From DASUXY01 sp036377675 (GTDB taxonomy: Bacteria > Bacillota > Bacilli > Bacillales > Amphibacillaceae): 39,333 nucleotides of DNA. The position numbers were made by a program, and so were the translations under genes. Position 1 is the first letter of the stretch. Every line of letters begins with the position of its first letter. Under the pieces are notes generated by a model. The model did no database searches and was not told the DNA's origin. It worked only from the letters and a program-made list of their open reading frames with translations. Location of the stretch: the NCBI GenBank assembly GCA_036377675.1, contig DASUXY010000001.1:1-39333 (forward strand), given 5' to 3'. Of this stretch, positions 14,395 to 23,676 are shown in pieces.

Positions 14395-15684
14395 ATGTCA
14401 GCTCAATGGGAAAAAAATGAAGGTAATGAAGGGGTTTTAACGTTTGAAGTTTCTTCTGAAAAATTCGAAGATGCCTTAGATCAAGCGTTTAAAAAAGTTG
14501 TTAAAAACGTTCAGATTCCAGGTTTTCGTAAAGGGAAGGTACCACGTAAAATTTTTGAAAGTCGCTTTGGAGTAGAATCACTCTATCAAGATGCAGTTGA
14601 TATCGTTTTACCAGATGCATATGTACAAGCTGTTGAGGAAAGTGGGATTGAGCCGATCGATCAACCAGAACTTGACATTGAGCAAATCGAAAGAGGTAAA
14701 CCTCTTATTTTTACAGCGAATGTCCAAGTAAAACCTGAAGTTACTCTCGGTGAGTATAAAGGTTTAGAAGTAGAAGAACAAGATGTGACAGTAACGGATG
14801 AAGACGTGGACCAGGAATTAGAAGCGGAGCGTCAACGTTTAGCTGAGCTTATCGTTAAAGAAGACGGAACTGTTGAAGAAGGCGACACTGTCGTTATGGA
14901 TTTTGAAGGGTTTGTAGATGGTGAAGCTTTTGAAGGTGGAAAAGGAGAAAATCATTCTTTAGAAATTGGGTCTGGTCAATTCATCCCAGGCTTTGAAGAG
15001 CAGCTCGTCGGTAAAAAATCTGATGAAGAAACAGAAATTGAAGTAACGTTTCCAGAAGAATACCACGCTAAAGAGTTAGCAGGAAAAGAAGCTGTTTTTA
15101 AAGTACACATTCATGAAATTAAAGAAAAAGAATTGCCAGAGCTCGATGATGAGTTTGCGAAGGACGTTGATGATGACGTTGAATCATTAGATGAACTGAA
15201 GAAGAAGAAGAAAGAACAACTAGAAGAACAAAAACAACAACAAGCTGAAAATACGAAACGAGATGCACTCATCGAACAAGCAGCTGAAAACGCTGAAGTA
15301 GAGATTCCTGAAGTGATGATTGAAACGGAGCTTGAACAAATGCTTCGTGAATTTGAACAAAACTTGCAAATGCAAGGAATGTCAATGGACATGTATCAAC
15401 AATTTACGGGTCAAGATGAACAGGCATTAAAAGAACAGATGAAAGAAAACGCTGAAAAACGTGTTAAAACAAACTTAACGTTAGAAGCGATTGTCAATAA
15501 AGAAGAAATTGAAGTATCTGATGAAGACATTAATGAAGAGCTTGAACAAATGGCGTCAATGTATCAAACAGAAGTCGATCAACTCAAGCAAATGCTCGGT
15601 GGGCAAACAGATGCTCTTAAACGAGATTTAAAAATAAGAAAAGCAATTGAATTCCTTGTAGAGCATAGCAAAGCAGCTGTGTAA
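14395..15684 (+). CDS. tig: Trigger factor chaperone
   Basis: Trigger factor binds the ribosome exit site and shields nascent chains. It also has peptidyl-prolyl isomerase activity. The 429-residue protein has the ribosome-binding signature GFRKGKVP at 43-50, an FKBP-type isomerase domain at about 160-245 (GDTVVMDFEGFVDG, FIPGFEEQLVG), and a long acidic helical C-terminal chaperone domain with a lysine run near 265-270. TTGGAGGG before ATG 14395 supports the start. It has its own promoter and terminator and precedes clpX, as in many bacteria. Confidence 0.97.
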   Translation: MSAQWEKNEGNEGVLTFEVSSEKFEDALDQAFKKVVKNVQIPGFRKGKVPRKIFESRFGVESLYQDAVDIVLPDAYVQAVEESGIEPIDQPELDIEQIERGKPLIFTANVQVKPEVTLGEYKGLEVEEQDVTVTDEDVDQELEAERQRLAELIVKEDGTVEEGDTVVMDFEGFVDGEAFEGGKGENHSLEIGSGQFIPGFEEQLVGKKSDEETEIEVTFPEEYHAKELAGKEAVFKVHIHEIKEKELPELDDEFAKDVDDDVESLDELKKKKKEQLEEQKQQQAENTKRDALIEQAAENAEVEIPEVMIETELEQMLREFEQNLQMQGMSMDMYQQFTGQDEQALKEQMKENAEKRVKTNLTLEAIVNKEEIEVSDEDINEELEQMASMYQTEVDQLKQMLGGQTDALKRDLKIRKAIEFLVEHSKAAV

Positions 15685-15716
15685 TTTCACGATCCATGAA
15701 TATGAGACAGTCATCA

Positions 15717-15751
15717 AAACAAGGTGCGACAAATCATCGCACCTTGTTTTT
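15717..15751 (+). terminator. Terminator of tig
   Basis: AAACAAGGTGCGA pairs with TCGCACCTTGTTT, a 13-bp stem with a 7-base loop, and the descending arm merges into a T-run. Confidence 0.9.
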
Positions 15752-16068
15752 ACCTATAATAAAAAAGATCATGAACATTTTTAATTGAAATGAAGTTGTT
15801 TTTTACGTATTATACATATACTTATCGTAAACATTACACCGATTGAAATTTTGTGATGATTTTATTATCGTTTTTCACATATAATAAAAATGCATTTAAT
15901 CAAAGGGTCTGTTTAGGACTGTTTTAAATAGCAGAATCATTGTTTAACGAAATTTCGAGTAAGAGTGTTTTATTTTGTTTTCCATTTTTGTTCTGATATG
16001 ATAACAATGACAGTTTCAATGACATAGAGGGATTTGGAGCAAATCTCAACTATTAGGGGTGAAAATGA
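15752..16068. other. tig-clpX intergenic region
   Basis: Apart from the clpX promoter at 15975-16002 I see no gene or RNA in these 317 bases. Confidence 0.5.
15975..16002 (+). promoter_or_regulatory. Candidate clpX promoter
   Basis: TTGTTT (15975-15980) and TATGAT (15997-16002) are 16 bases apart, about 65 bases before the clpX start. Confidence 0.6.
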
Positions 16069-17346
16069 ATGTTTAAATTTAATGATGAAAAAGGACAATT
16101 GAAATGTTCTTTTTGTGGAAAAAGCCAAGAGCAAGTTCGTAAGCTTGTTGCAGGCCCCGGTGTTTATATATGTGATGAATGTATAGATTTGTGTACAGAA
16201 ATTGTTGAAGAAGAACTTGGCCCAGAAGAAGAAGCTGAGTTTAAAGACATCCCAAAACCGAAGGAAATTTGTGAAATTTTGGACGACTACGTAATTGGAC
16301 AAGAAAAAGCTAAAAAAAATTTATCAGTAGCTGTCTACAATCATTATAAACGAATTAATTCGACGCAACAAACCGATGATGTTGAGCTCGCTAAAAGTAA
16401 TATTGCCATGATTGGACCGACGGGTAGTGGTAAGACTTTGTTAGCGCAGACATTAGCGAGAATTCTTAATGTGCCCTTCGCTATGGCAGATGCAACATCG
16501 CTTACAGAAGCTGGTTATGTAGGAGAAGATGTTGAGAATATACTATTGAAACTTATTCAAGCAGCTGACTATGATGTTGAAAAGGCCGAAAAAGGGATTA
16601 TATATATCGATGAAATCGATAAAGTTGCCCGCAAATCTGAAAATCCGTCCATTACAAGAGACGTATCTGGTGAAGGTGTCCAACAAGCATTGCTCAAGAT
16701 TTTAGAAGGGACCGTTGCAAGCGTACCACCACAAGGAGGACGAAAACATCCACATCAAGAGTTCATTCAAATTGATACGACGAATATCTTGTTCATCTGC
16801 GGTGGAGCCTTTGATGGAATAGACCAAATTATTAAACGCCGACTAGGCAAAAAAGTAATTGGTTTCGGAGCAAGTGGCAGGCAAGATGACTTAGAACTTG
16901 GGGAACTTTTGTCGAAGGTATTGCCAGAAGACTTGTTGCGATATGGACTTATTCCTGAATTTATCGGTCGCTTACCTGTAATCGGTAGTTTAGAACCACT
17001 TGATGAAGAAGCATTAGTTAAAATCTTAACCGAGCCGAAAAACGCACTCGTTAAACAGTATCGAAAGCTCTTCCAAATGGATAATGTTGAATTAGAGTTT
17101 GAAGAAGAAGCGCTCGTGGAAATTGCTAAAAAGGCGATTGAACGTAAAACGGGAGCACGTGGATTGCGATCGATTATTGAAAGCATCATGCTCGATGTAA
17201 TGTTCGAACTACCTTCTCGTGAGGATATTAAAAAATGTGTCATTACAAAAGAAACGGTAATCGTTGAAAACGGCAGTCCAAAATTAGTTTTTAACGATGG
17301 TTCCGTTCAAGAAGGTATTAAAAAATTACCTAAAGAAAGTGCGTAA
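16069..17346 (+). CDS. clpX: ATP-dependent Clp protease ATP-binding subunit ClpX
   Basis: ClpX is a hexameric AAA+ unfoldase that recognises tagged proteins and feeds them to the ClpP peptidase. The 425-residue protein has the N-terminal zinc-binding domain (Cys13, Cys16, Cys35, Cys38), Walker A GPTGSGKT (116-123) and Walker B IIYIDEID (177-184). It also has the pore-loop region, the IGF loop (264-266) that docks on ClpP, and the arginine-rich sensor region near 365-372 (KTGARGLR). GGGGTG before ATG 16069 is the ribosome site. The length is normal and the frame is intact. Confidence 0.98.
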   Translation: MFKFNDEKGQLKCSFCGKSQEQVRKLVAGPGVYICDECIDLCTEIVEEELGPEEEAEFKDIPKPKEICEILDDYVIGQEKAKKNLSVAVYNHYKRINSTQQTDDVELAKSNIAMIGPTGSGKTLLAQTLARILNVPFAMADATSLTEAGYVGEDVENILLKLIQAADYDVEKAEKGIIYIDEIDKVARKSENPSITRDVSGEGVQQALLKILEGTVASVPPQGGRKHPHQEFIQIDTTNILFICGGAFDGIDQIIKRRLGKKVIGFGASGRQDDLELGELLSKVLPEDLLRYGLIPEFIGRLPVIGSLEPLDEEALVKILTEPKNALVKQYRKLFQMDNVELEFEEEALVEIAKKAIERKTGARGLRSIIESIMLDVMFELPSREDIKKCVITKETVIVENGSPKLVFNDGSVQEGIKKLPKESA

Positions 17347-17371
17347 AAGTAACCGTACAGGAGTATCTCTT

Positions 17372-17531
17372 AAGACTGACTTGGCAACATAGCCCCCTCT
17401 GACATGATCGCCAAAGAAAGGGAGTTGTGTCGTCTTTGTCAGTCTTCTTATTGTCCGTCTACATGGAATGAAACTAGGAAGTAAAAACCAGATGTTAGGA
17501 AATACTACTGGTGAACACTTGTCATGTAGAC
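17372..17531 (+). promoter_or_regulatory. Structured leader between clpX and lonA
   Basis: Three inverted repeats are visible. AAGACTGAC (17372-17380) pairs with GTCAGTCTT (17438-17446) and encloses TTGGC/GCCAA (17381-17385, 17410-17414). GTCTACATG (17457-17465) pairs with CATGTAGAC (17523-17531). The first may be a large clpX terminator and the second a hairpin in the lonA leader. No reading frame fits, and lonB, which sits here in B. subtilis, is absent. Confidence 0.5.
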
Positions 17532-17616
17532 GAATTAGGAGTGAACTTTTGTATGACATACATAAATGAACAAATAGCGTACAGTAATTAACTTATAAAA
17601 AGGGAGGTACATATTA

Positions 17617-19953
17617 ATGAAAAATGAGACACAGCAGATTCCCCTCCTTCCGTTACGAGGAATACTTGTATTTCCGTCGATGGTTGTCCACCTTGATGTC
17701 GGTCGTGAAAAGTCGATTGCAGCTTTAGAAAAAGCGATGATGGACGAGCAAGTCATCCTTTTATGTAGCCAAAAGAAGGTTGGTCTTGATCAACCGACCC
17801 CTAGTGATATTTATCGTGTCGGTACGGTAGCTAAAGTAAAACAAATGTTAAAGCTTCCGAATGGCACGATTCGCGTATTAGTCGAGGGTCTGCACCGTGC
17901 TGAAATTATTCGCTATATAGAAGAAGACGAAGAATACATTGTTGAAATTAATGAGTTAAAAGAAATACACGGTGATCGAACAGAGGAAGAAGCTCTAATG
18001 CGTTCATTGCTAAGGCAATTTGAACAATATTTAAAAGTATCCCGAAAAATTACGAAAGAAACTTTTGCAACTGTTTCCGATATTGATGAGCCCGGGAGAC
18101 TTGCAGATATTATCGCATCCCATTTACCTTTGAAAGTTAAAGATAAACAAGACTTGCTGGAAATGGTTGACATTCAACAGCGCTTGCATCACTTAGCCCG
18201 ATTGCTTTCAAACGAGAAGAAAGTTCTCGATTTAGAAAAGAAAATTGGTCAGCGCGTAAAAAGTTCGATGGAAAAAACACAAAAAGAATATTATTTACGT
18301 GAGCAATTAAAAGCCATTCAAAAAGAGCTCGGTGAAAGAAATGGGAAAGTTGGAGAAATTAATGAGTTAAGAGAAGAAATTGAACAATCTGAAATGCCTG
18401 AACGGATTATGGAAGTAGCTATGAAAGAGTTAGAACGCTATGAAATGGTCCCTCAAAGTTCAGCAGAAAGTTCGGTCATTCGAAACTACTTAGAATGGTT
18501 GTTAGATTTACCGTGGGCTGAAAAAACAGAAGATCGGTTAGATATCGCTCACGCTAAACAAATCCTAGATGAAGATCATTATGGCTTGGAAAAAGTTAAA
18601 GAACGTGTGCTAGAATATTTAGCCGTTCAAAAGCTGACACAGTCGATAAGAGGCCCTATTTTATGCCTCGTCGGTCCACCTGGAGTAGGTAAAACGTCAT
18701 TAGCTCGTTCGATTGCACGAGCGATTAATCGAAAGTTCGTCCGTATTTCCTTAGGTGGAGTTCGTGACGAAGCCGAAATTCGAGGTCATCGCCGAACCTA
18801 TATCGGTGCAATGCCTGGTCGGATTATTCAAGGTATGAAAAAGGCGGGTACGATTAATCCTGTGTTTTTATTAGATGAAATTGACAAAATGTCTAATGAC
18901 TTTCGTGGTGACCCATCATCGGCTATGTTGGAAGTTTTGGATCCTGAGCAAAATAGTCAGTTTAGCGACCATTTTATTGAAGAGACATATGATTTATCAA
19001 ATGTATTATTTATTGCCACGGCAAACTATGTGAATAATATCCCAAGGCCATTATTAGATCGAATGGAACTGATTACCATTTCTGGATATACAGAAGTGGA
19101 AAAGACACATATTGCGAAAAAACATTTAATACCAAAACAAATTAAAGAAAACGGTTTAACGAAAGGTCAATTGCAAATTCGTGATCAAGCTCTTCTTAAA
19201 TTAATTCGGCGATATACGAGAGAAGCGGGTGTTCGTGGATTAGAACGACAAATTGCTACGCTATGTAGGAAAACAGCGAAACTTCTCATCGCAGAGGAAA
19301 GGAAGCGAGTCATCGTTACCGAAAATATTTTAGAAGAACTTCTCGGCAAACCGATTTATCGCTATGGCCAAATGGAACAAGAAGACCAAGTCGGTACAGC
19401 AACAGGGCTTGCCTATACAGCAGCAGGCGGAGACACACTTTCTATTGAAGTATCCCATTATCCGGGTAAAGGGAAGCTCATTTTAACTGGAAAGTTAGGA
19501 GAAGTTATGAGAGAGTCTGCCCAAGCAGCGTTTAGCTATGTCCGTTCTCGAACAAAAGAATTTAACATCAAGCCGGATTTTCATGAAACGTATGATATTC
19601 ATATACATGTCCCTGAAGGGGCAACACCGAAAGATGGTCCATCTGCCGGAATTACAATTGCTACAGCACTCGTTTCTGCACTTACGGGACGAGCTGTGAA
19701 GAAGGAAGTAGGTATGACTGGAGAAATTACGCTTCGAGGGCGTGTCTTGCCGATTGGAGGATTAAAAGAAAAATCCTTGAGCGCCCATCGTGCGGGAATT
19801 ACAACCATTATTATCCCTGAAGATAATGAGAAAGATTTAGAGGATATTCCAGAAAGTGTCCGTAAAGATCTTACATTTATTAAAGTAAAACATTTAGATG
19901 ACGTATTAAAGCATGCACTTGTGGAGGAGAACGATGAAGATAACATCCGCTGA
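17617..19953 (+). CDS. lonA: ATP-dependent protease LonA
   Basis: Lon degrades misfolded and regulatory proteins. It joins an AAA+ motor and a Ser-Lys peptidase in one 778-residue chain that forms a hexamer in the cytoplasm. The N-terminal substrate domain starts at LLPLRGILVFP (10-20), with a coiled-coil region at about 195-255. Walker A GPPGVGKT is at 353-360 and Walker B FLLDEIDKM near 420. The catalytic dyad is Ser676 (in DGPSAG) and Lys719 (in LKEKSLSA). AGGGAGG before ATG 17617 is the ribosome site. Its 3' end overlaps ysxC by 20 bases. Confidence 0.98.
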   Translation: MKNETQQIPLLPLRGILVFPSMVVHLDVGREKSIAALEKAMMDEQVILLCSQKKVGLDQPTPSDIYRVGTVAKVKQMLKLPNGTIRVLVEGLHRAEIIRYIEEDEEYIVEINELKEIHGDRTEEEALMRSLLRQFEQYLKVSRKITKETFATVSDIDEPGRLADIIASHLPLKVKDKQDLLEMVDIQQRLHHLARLLSNEKKVLDLEKKIGQRVKSSMEKTQKEYYLREQLKAIQKELGERNGKVGEINELREEIEQSEMPERIMEVAMKELERYEMVPQSSAESSVIRNYLEWLLDLPWAEKTEDRLDIAHAKQILDEDHYGLEKVKERVLEYLAVQKLTQSIRGPILCLVGPPGVGKTSLARSIARAINRKFVRISLGGVRDEAEIRGHRRTYIGAMPGRIIQGMKKAGTINPVFLLDEIDKMSNDFRGDPSSAMLEVLDPEQNSQFSDHFIEETYDLSNVLFIATANYVNNIPRPLLDRMELITISGYTEVEKTHIAKKHLIPKQIKENGLTKGQLQIRDQALLKLIRRYTREAGVRGLERQIATLCRKTAKLLIAEERKRVIVTENILEELLGKPIYRYGQMEQEDQVGTATGLAYTAAGGDTLSIEVSHYPGKGKLILTGKLGEVMRESAQAAFSYVRSRTKEFNIKPDFHETYDIHIHVPEGATPKDGPSAGITIATALVSALTGRAVKKEVGMTGEITLRGRVLPIGGLKEKSLSAHRAGITTIIIPEDNEKDLEDIPESVRKDLTFIKVKHLDDVLKHALVEENDEDNIR

Positions 19954-20518
19954 ATTTATGATTAGTGCGGTTAGTAAAGAGCAATATCCGAGCGATCGAT
20001 TACCAGAGATCGCTCTTGCCGGACGATCGAACGTCGGAAAGTCGTCGTTTATTAATCGAATGATTCAAAGAAAAGGTTTAGCGAAGACGTCTTCCATACC
20101 AGGAAAGACGCGCACGATTAACTTTTATAAAGTCAATGACAGCTTTTATTTCGCTGATGTACCTGGATATGGCTATGCTCGTGTGTCAAAAAAGGAACGC
20201 GATCAATGGGGTCCAATGATGGATGAGTATTTCCAATCGAGGCAACCTTTAAAAGCAGTAGTATTAGTCGTAGATCTCCGTCATTCACCAACAAAAGACG
20301 ATGTATTAATGTATGACTTTTTAAAATATTTTAATCTTCCGGTCATCGTTGTCGGGACAAAAGTGGATAAAATAAATCGAGGAAAACGAAACAAGCAAGT
20401 GAGTGACCTCATTCACAAATTGAAAATAGAAGAAGGCGATTGTGTCATTCCGTTTTCAGCGAAAACCGGAGAAGGAAAAGATAAAGTATGGTCCGTATTA
20501 AAAACATATCTATCTTGA
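19934..20518 (+). CDS. ysxC: Ribosome biogenesis GTPase YsxC/EngB
   Basis: YsxC is an essential small GTPase needed for late assembly of the 50S ribosomal subunit. The 194-residue protein has the G1 motif GRSNVGKS (30-37), a G2 Thr region (KTRTINFYK), G3 DVPGYG (about 75-80) and G4 TKVDK (about 143-147). I chose ATG 19934 because GGAGGAG lies about 6 bases upstream and the N-terminus then aligns with known YsxC. The gene overlaps the end of lonA, the usual coupled pair. Confidence 0.96.
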   Translation: MKITSAEFMISAVSKEQYPSDRLPEIALAGRSNVGKSSFINRMIQRKGLAKTSSIPGKTRTINFYKVNDSFYFADVPGYGYARVSKKERDQWGPMMDEYFQSRQPLKAVVLVVDLRHSPTKDDVLMYDFLKYFNLPVIVVGTKVDKINRGKRNKQVSDLIHKLKIEEGDCVIPFSAKTGEGKDKVWSVLKTYLS

Positions 20519-20550
20519 AGTAGTTACGAATATAGAAATAAATAGACGAA

Positions 20551-20588
20551 TGAATAAACTGGCTCTTTCAAAAGCCAGTTTGTTCATT
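20551..20588. terminator. Bidirectional terminator between ysxC and the membrane gene
   Basis: AAACTGGCT (20556-20564) pairs with AGCCAGTTT (20573-20581), with further pairing outside. It separates two convergent genes. Confidence 0.75.
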
Positions 20589-20604
20589 TGTAAGAGTGTT
20601 TGAA

Positions 20605-21084
20605 TTATTTTTTCTTCAGTAATAAGATGCCGATAATAATGAGGGCAACGGGCCAATACGTATTGATATACGTAACGATATCGTTCATCCAAAGAAGTTC
20701 ATCCGGTAGTTGGATAGAAGAAATGAAAACGATCGCTAATCCTACCAAAATAAGCCCTGTGAACAATCCTTTTTTCGTTTTTAACGATTGTACGATATAC
20801 GCAATCCCCACAAGAAATACATAAACCGCCCAATGATCGATCCAAAATGAGTAATGTTTTACACCGTGGAAGTGAATACCTAATCCAAGTAATAAAGTTC
20901 CAGTAAATAAATAGTTGGAATGCTTCGTTTTAGAGCTTTGAATAAGAAATACAATCCCGATCATCATAAGTAAAGTTGGCCATGAATAAAAATCGGTGAC
21001 AATCGGTATTTTTAAATGCTTGAAAAGGAAAAAGACTCCAATCCCAATGAGTAAATAACCGACGAATGTATTCTGTTTTTCCAT
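20605..21084 (-). CDS. LiaI/LiaF-like six-helix membrane protein
   Basis: This 159-residue protein has about six membrane helices, arranged as three similar two-helix repeats. Each repeat holds the motif W-P/A-x-x-L-x-x-x-G-I followed by a basic end (IQSSK, VQSLK, LLKKK). This repeat is typical of the membrane domain found in LiaI, LiaF and related cell-envelope stress proteins. The soluble C-terminal domain of LiaF is missing. AGAGGGG upstream of ATG 21084 supports the start. It lies between ysxC and hemA on the opposite strand. A role in envelope stress is an inference from family only. Confidence 0.7.
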   Translation of the reverse strand: MEKQNTFVGYLLIGIGVFFLFKHLKIPIVTDFYSWPTLLMMIGIVFLIQSSKTKHSNYLFTGTLLLGLGIHFHGVKHYSFWIDHWAVYVFLVGIAYIVQSLKTKKGLFTGLILVGLAIVFISSIQLPDELLWMNDIVTYINTYWPVALIIIGILLLKKK

Positions 21085-21248
21085 CGTTTCCCCTCTTTCT
21101 TTATCCGATCAATCAAATGTTTTGCATCTAGCGTATTGTTCGTGTTACAGTTCGATAGAGATAAGTTTATTTGTTTTTACTACGTAATATCCTATCATAA
21201 TCTTTCAAAATACGGTCACAATTTTAATAAGAATTGGATATAAGCGTA

Positions 21249-21265
21249 TGCTATAATTAGTATAC
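21249..21265 (+). promoter_or_regulatory. hem operon promoter with PerR-box-like operator
   Basis: The extended -10 TGCTATAAT (21249-21257) overlaps CTATAATTAGTATAC (21251-21265). The latter matches the PerR box TTATAATNATTATAA at 11 of 14 fixed positions. In B. subtilis PerR, the peroxide sensor, represses hemAXCDBL. The match and its position over the -10 make the same control likely here. Confidence 0.6.
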
Positions 21266-21291
21266 AAGCGACTATTATATGTGTTCAAAAT

Positions 21292-21409
21292 AAACCCTCC
21301 CCCAGAGTTAACATCAGGATGTACAAGCGTCGGATTCCGATTGACCTTCATATTCCGATTGTATCTATTACTGATCTCCGGAAAGACAGGGTGCACGTGG
21401 GGTTTTTTT
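21292..21409 (+). promoter_or_regulatory. Possible attenuator in the hemA leader
   Basis: The leader holds AAACCCTCCCCCA (21293-21305) and, about 90 bases later, GTGGGG followed by seven T residues (to 21409), a terminator-like end. The sequence ATTCCGATTG occurs twice between them (about 21335 and 21352). It may be a long-range terminator controlling read-through into hemA, but the stem is short. Confidence 0.35.
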
Positions 21410-21458
21410 CTATTCCCTGACGATTTGAACTAAGCATTATTAGAGGAGAGAAAAAAAG

Positions 21459-22826
21459 GTGCATATATTAAAAGTTGGTTTCAATCATAAAACAGCTCCA
21501 GTTGAAATTAGGGAACAATTATCATTTTCTGAACTAACACTTGACGAGGCGATGCTTCGTTTGAAGGAACAAAAGAGTATTTTAGAAAATGTAATTATTT
21601 CCACATGTAACCGAACAGACGTTTATGCAGTCGTTGACCAACTTCATACAGGACGTTATTATATAAAGCATTTTTTAGAAGAATGGTTTAGTATTGAGAA
21701 GGAGAAATTTGTTCCTTATTTAGAAATTCTTGAAAATGAAGAAGCCATCCATCACTTAATGAAATTGGTTACAGGACTTGATTCAATGGTCCTCGGTGAG
21801 ACGCAAATTTTAGGACAAGTAAGAGATGCATTCTTTTTAGCACAAAAAATTAAAACAACAGGAACAATTTTTAATGAATTGTTTAAACAAGCGATTACCT
21901 TTGCAAAACGAGCGCATAATGAGACTGAAATCGGTGATAATGCTGTCTCCGTTAGTTATGCGGCCGTACAACTTGCAAAAAAAATTTTTGGTGCTTTACA
22001 TGATAAACACGTCGTCATTTATGGGGCAGGTGAAATGGGTGAACTTGCTGCAAAAAACCTTTATGGATCAGGGGTTGAGCAGATGACGGTCGTCAATCGT
22101 ACGTTTGCACGAGCAGAGAAATTAGCAAAAAGCTTCCATGCTAAAGCTGAAAAAGTGAGCAACTTAAACAATGTGTTGGAACGAGCGGATATTTTAATTA
22201 CATCAACTGCATCGAATGAAGTTGTTCTTACGAAGGAAGATATAAGACCTGTTCAGAAGAAACGGAAAGGTAAACCACTGTTTTTAGTAGATATCGCTGT
22301 CCCTAGAGATTTAGACCCAGCGATTGGTGAATTAGACGATGTCTTCTTGTATGATATTGATGATTTACAACATATCGTCGATGAAAATTTAGCAGAACGA
22401 AAAAAAGCTGCTGAAAAAATCGAACGAATGATTGAGGTGGAAATTGAGACATTTAATGAATGGGTTCAAACATTAGGAGTCGTTCCCGTCATCTCTGCTT
22501 TACGTAAAAAAGCTTTATCGATTCAATCGACAACGATGAAAAGTATTGAACGGAAAATCCCTGATTTAACAGAGAGGGAAAAGAAAGTATTAAACAAGCA
22601 TACAAAAAGTATTATTAATCAATTGTTAAAAAATCCAATTATGCAGGCGAAAGAAATTGCCGGAATGGAAAATGCTGAACAAGTATTATCCCAATTCATT
22701 GATATATTTGGTATTGATGATGAAGTGCAAGCTGAGTTAGCCAAACAATCAAAAAAGGATGAAACGATGAAACGACTAAAAGCTAGTAAACGCGTATCCT
22801 TTCCGATGAACGTACTTCATCAATAA
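21459..22826 (+). CDS. hemA: Glutamyl-tRNA reductase
   Basis: HemA reduces glutamyl-tRNA with NADPH to glutamate-1-semialdehyde, the first committed step of haem synthesis in bacteria. The 455-residue protein has the catalytic Cys50 in STCNRT, GLDSMVLGETQILGQVRDAF (about 105-124), an NADPH-binding GAGEMGELA (about 190) and the C-terminal dimerisation helices. It starts with GTG 21459 after GAGGAGAG. It is the first gene of hemAXCDBL, so it sits directly behind the PerR-like site and leader. The length is normal. Confidence 0.97.
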   Translation: MHILKVGFNHKTAPVEIREQLSFSELTLDEAMLRLKEQKSILENVIISTCNRTDVYAVVDQLHTGRYYIKHFLEEWFSIEKEKFVPYLEILENEEAIHHLMKLVTGLDSMVLGETQILGQVRDAFFLAQKIKTTGTIFNELFKQAITFAKRAHNETEIGDNAVSVSYAAVQLAKKIFGALHDKHVVIYGAGEMGELAAKNLYGSGVEQMTVVNRTFARAEKLAKSFHAKAEKVSNLNNVLERADILITSTASNEVVLTKEDIRPVQKKRKGKPLFLVDIAVPRDLDPAIGELDDVFLYDIDDLQHIVDENLAERKKAAEKIERMIEVEIETFNEWVQTLGVVPVISALRKKALSIQSTTMKSIERKIPDLTEREKKVLNKHTKSIINQLLKNPIMQAKEIAGMENAEQVLSQFIDIFGIDDEVQAELAKQSKKDETMKRLKASKRVSFPMNVLHQ

Positions 22827-22845
22827 GGAAGAAAGGATTCCGATT

Positions 22846-23664
22846 ATGGTTGAAACTAAATGGATGTATGAAATCATTCTCCTTATTTATGGTGCAAGTT
22901 TGGTAGGATACTTCATTGACTTTATCCAACAAAATCGGAAGGCAAGCAAGCTTGCCTTCTGGATGCTTACGATGGTTTGGCTTATGCAAACCGTTTTTTT
23001 ATGGATGCAAATATTGAAGGAAAACAGCTTTCCCGTTGGCACATTAACGGATAGCTTATTTTTTTATAGTTGGATTCTCGTTACGTTCTCTTTAATTATC
23101 CATTGGTTATTTAATGTACATTTAATTATATTTTTCTTGAATACGTTTAGTTTTTTTATATTATTGTTACACATTTTAATAAAAGCCCAAGAAATGATGG
23201 ATTTAAGTAGTATTCAACTCGTTCATGAAATATTGATTGCCCACGTTGTGTTAACGATTATTTCATACGGTTTCTTTACATTATCGTTCGTATTTTCATT
23301 GATGTATCGAATCCAATATCGTTTTTTAAAAGATAAAAAAGGCTTAAAATGGATATGGCGATTTGGCGATTTAGATCATTTGGATTTATATTCATTTGGA
23401 GCCGTTACCATCGGCGTTCCTTTATTAATGATCGGAATCTTATTAGGATTTGTTTGGGCTTTCGTATCTAATGCAGAATTTTATTGGTTTGACATGAAAA
23501 CGTTAGGGTCAATTTTTGTATTAGCTGTATATATTATTTATTTATTGTTACGATTAGTGAAAGGCTATCAAGGAAAAGCAATTGCTATTTACAATACGGG
23601 TGCCTTTTTAATTTTACTCATAAACTTCTTTTTATTTAGCGTACTATCAAAATTCCACTTTTAG
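22846..23664 (+). CDS. hemX: HemX membrane protein (cytochrome c assembly-like)
   Basis: This 272-residue protein has eight hydrophobic stretches and belongs to the CcsA/HemX group of membrane proteins. In B. subtilis HemX lowers the amount of HemA protein, limiting flux into haem. Conserved features include histidine residues near helix ends (about 125 and 135, LVHEILIAHVV). It follows hemA by 19 bases with GGAAGAAAGG as ribosome site and precedes hemC by 12, so it is part of the operon. Confidence 0.88.
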   Translation: MVETKWMYEIILLIYGASLVGYFIDFIQQNRKASKLAFWMLTMVWLMQTVFLWMQILKENSFPVGTLTDSLFFYSWILVTFSLIIHWLFNVHLIIFFLNTFSFFILLLHILIKAQEMMDLSSIQLVHEILIAHVVLTIISYGFFTLSFVFSLMYRIQYRFLKDKKGLKWIWRFGDLDHLDLYSFGAVTIGVPLLMIGILLGFVWAFVSNAEFYWFDMKTLGSIFVLAVYIIYLLLRLVKGYQGKAIAIYNTGAFLILLINFFLFSVLSKFHF

Positions 23665-23676
23665 GAGGATGAATGA

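Noticed and set aside
15111..15392. Ser/Cys-rich minus-strand frame inside tig
   Set aside because: It is the antisense of the Glu/Lys-rich coding sequence of trigger factor.
21205..21396. 63-codon minus-strand frame before hemA
   Set aside because: It lies across the hem promoter and leader, has no ribosome site and no family features.
21380..21409. A T-box in the hemA leader
   Set aside because: AGGGTGCACGTGG resembles the T-box core loosely, but lacks the conserved GGTACC-type bases and no specifier arm is visible.
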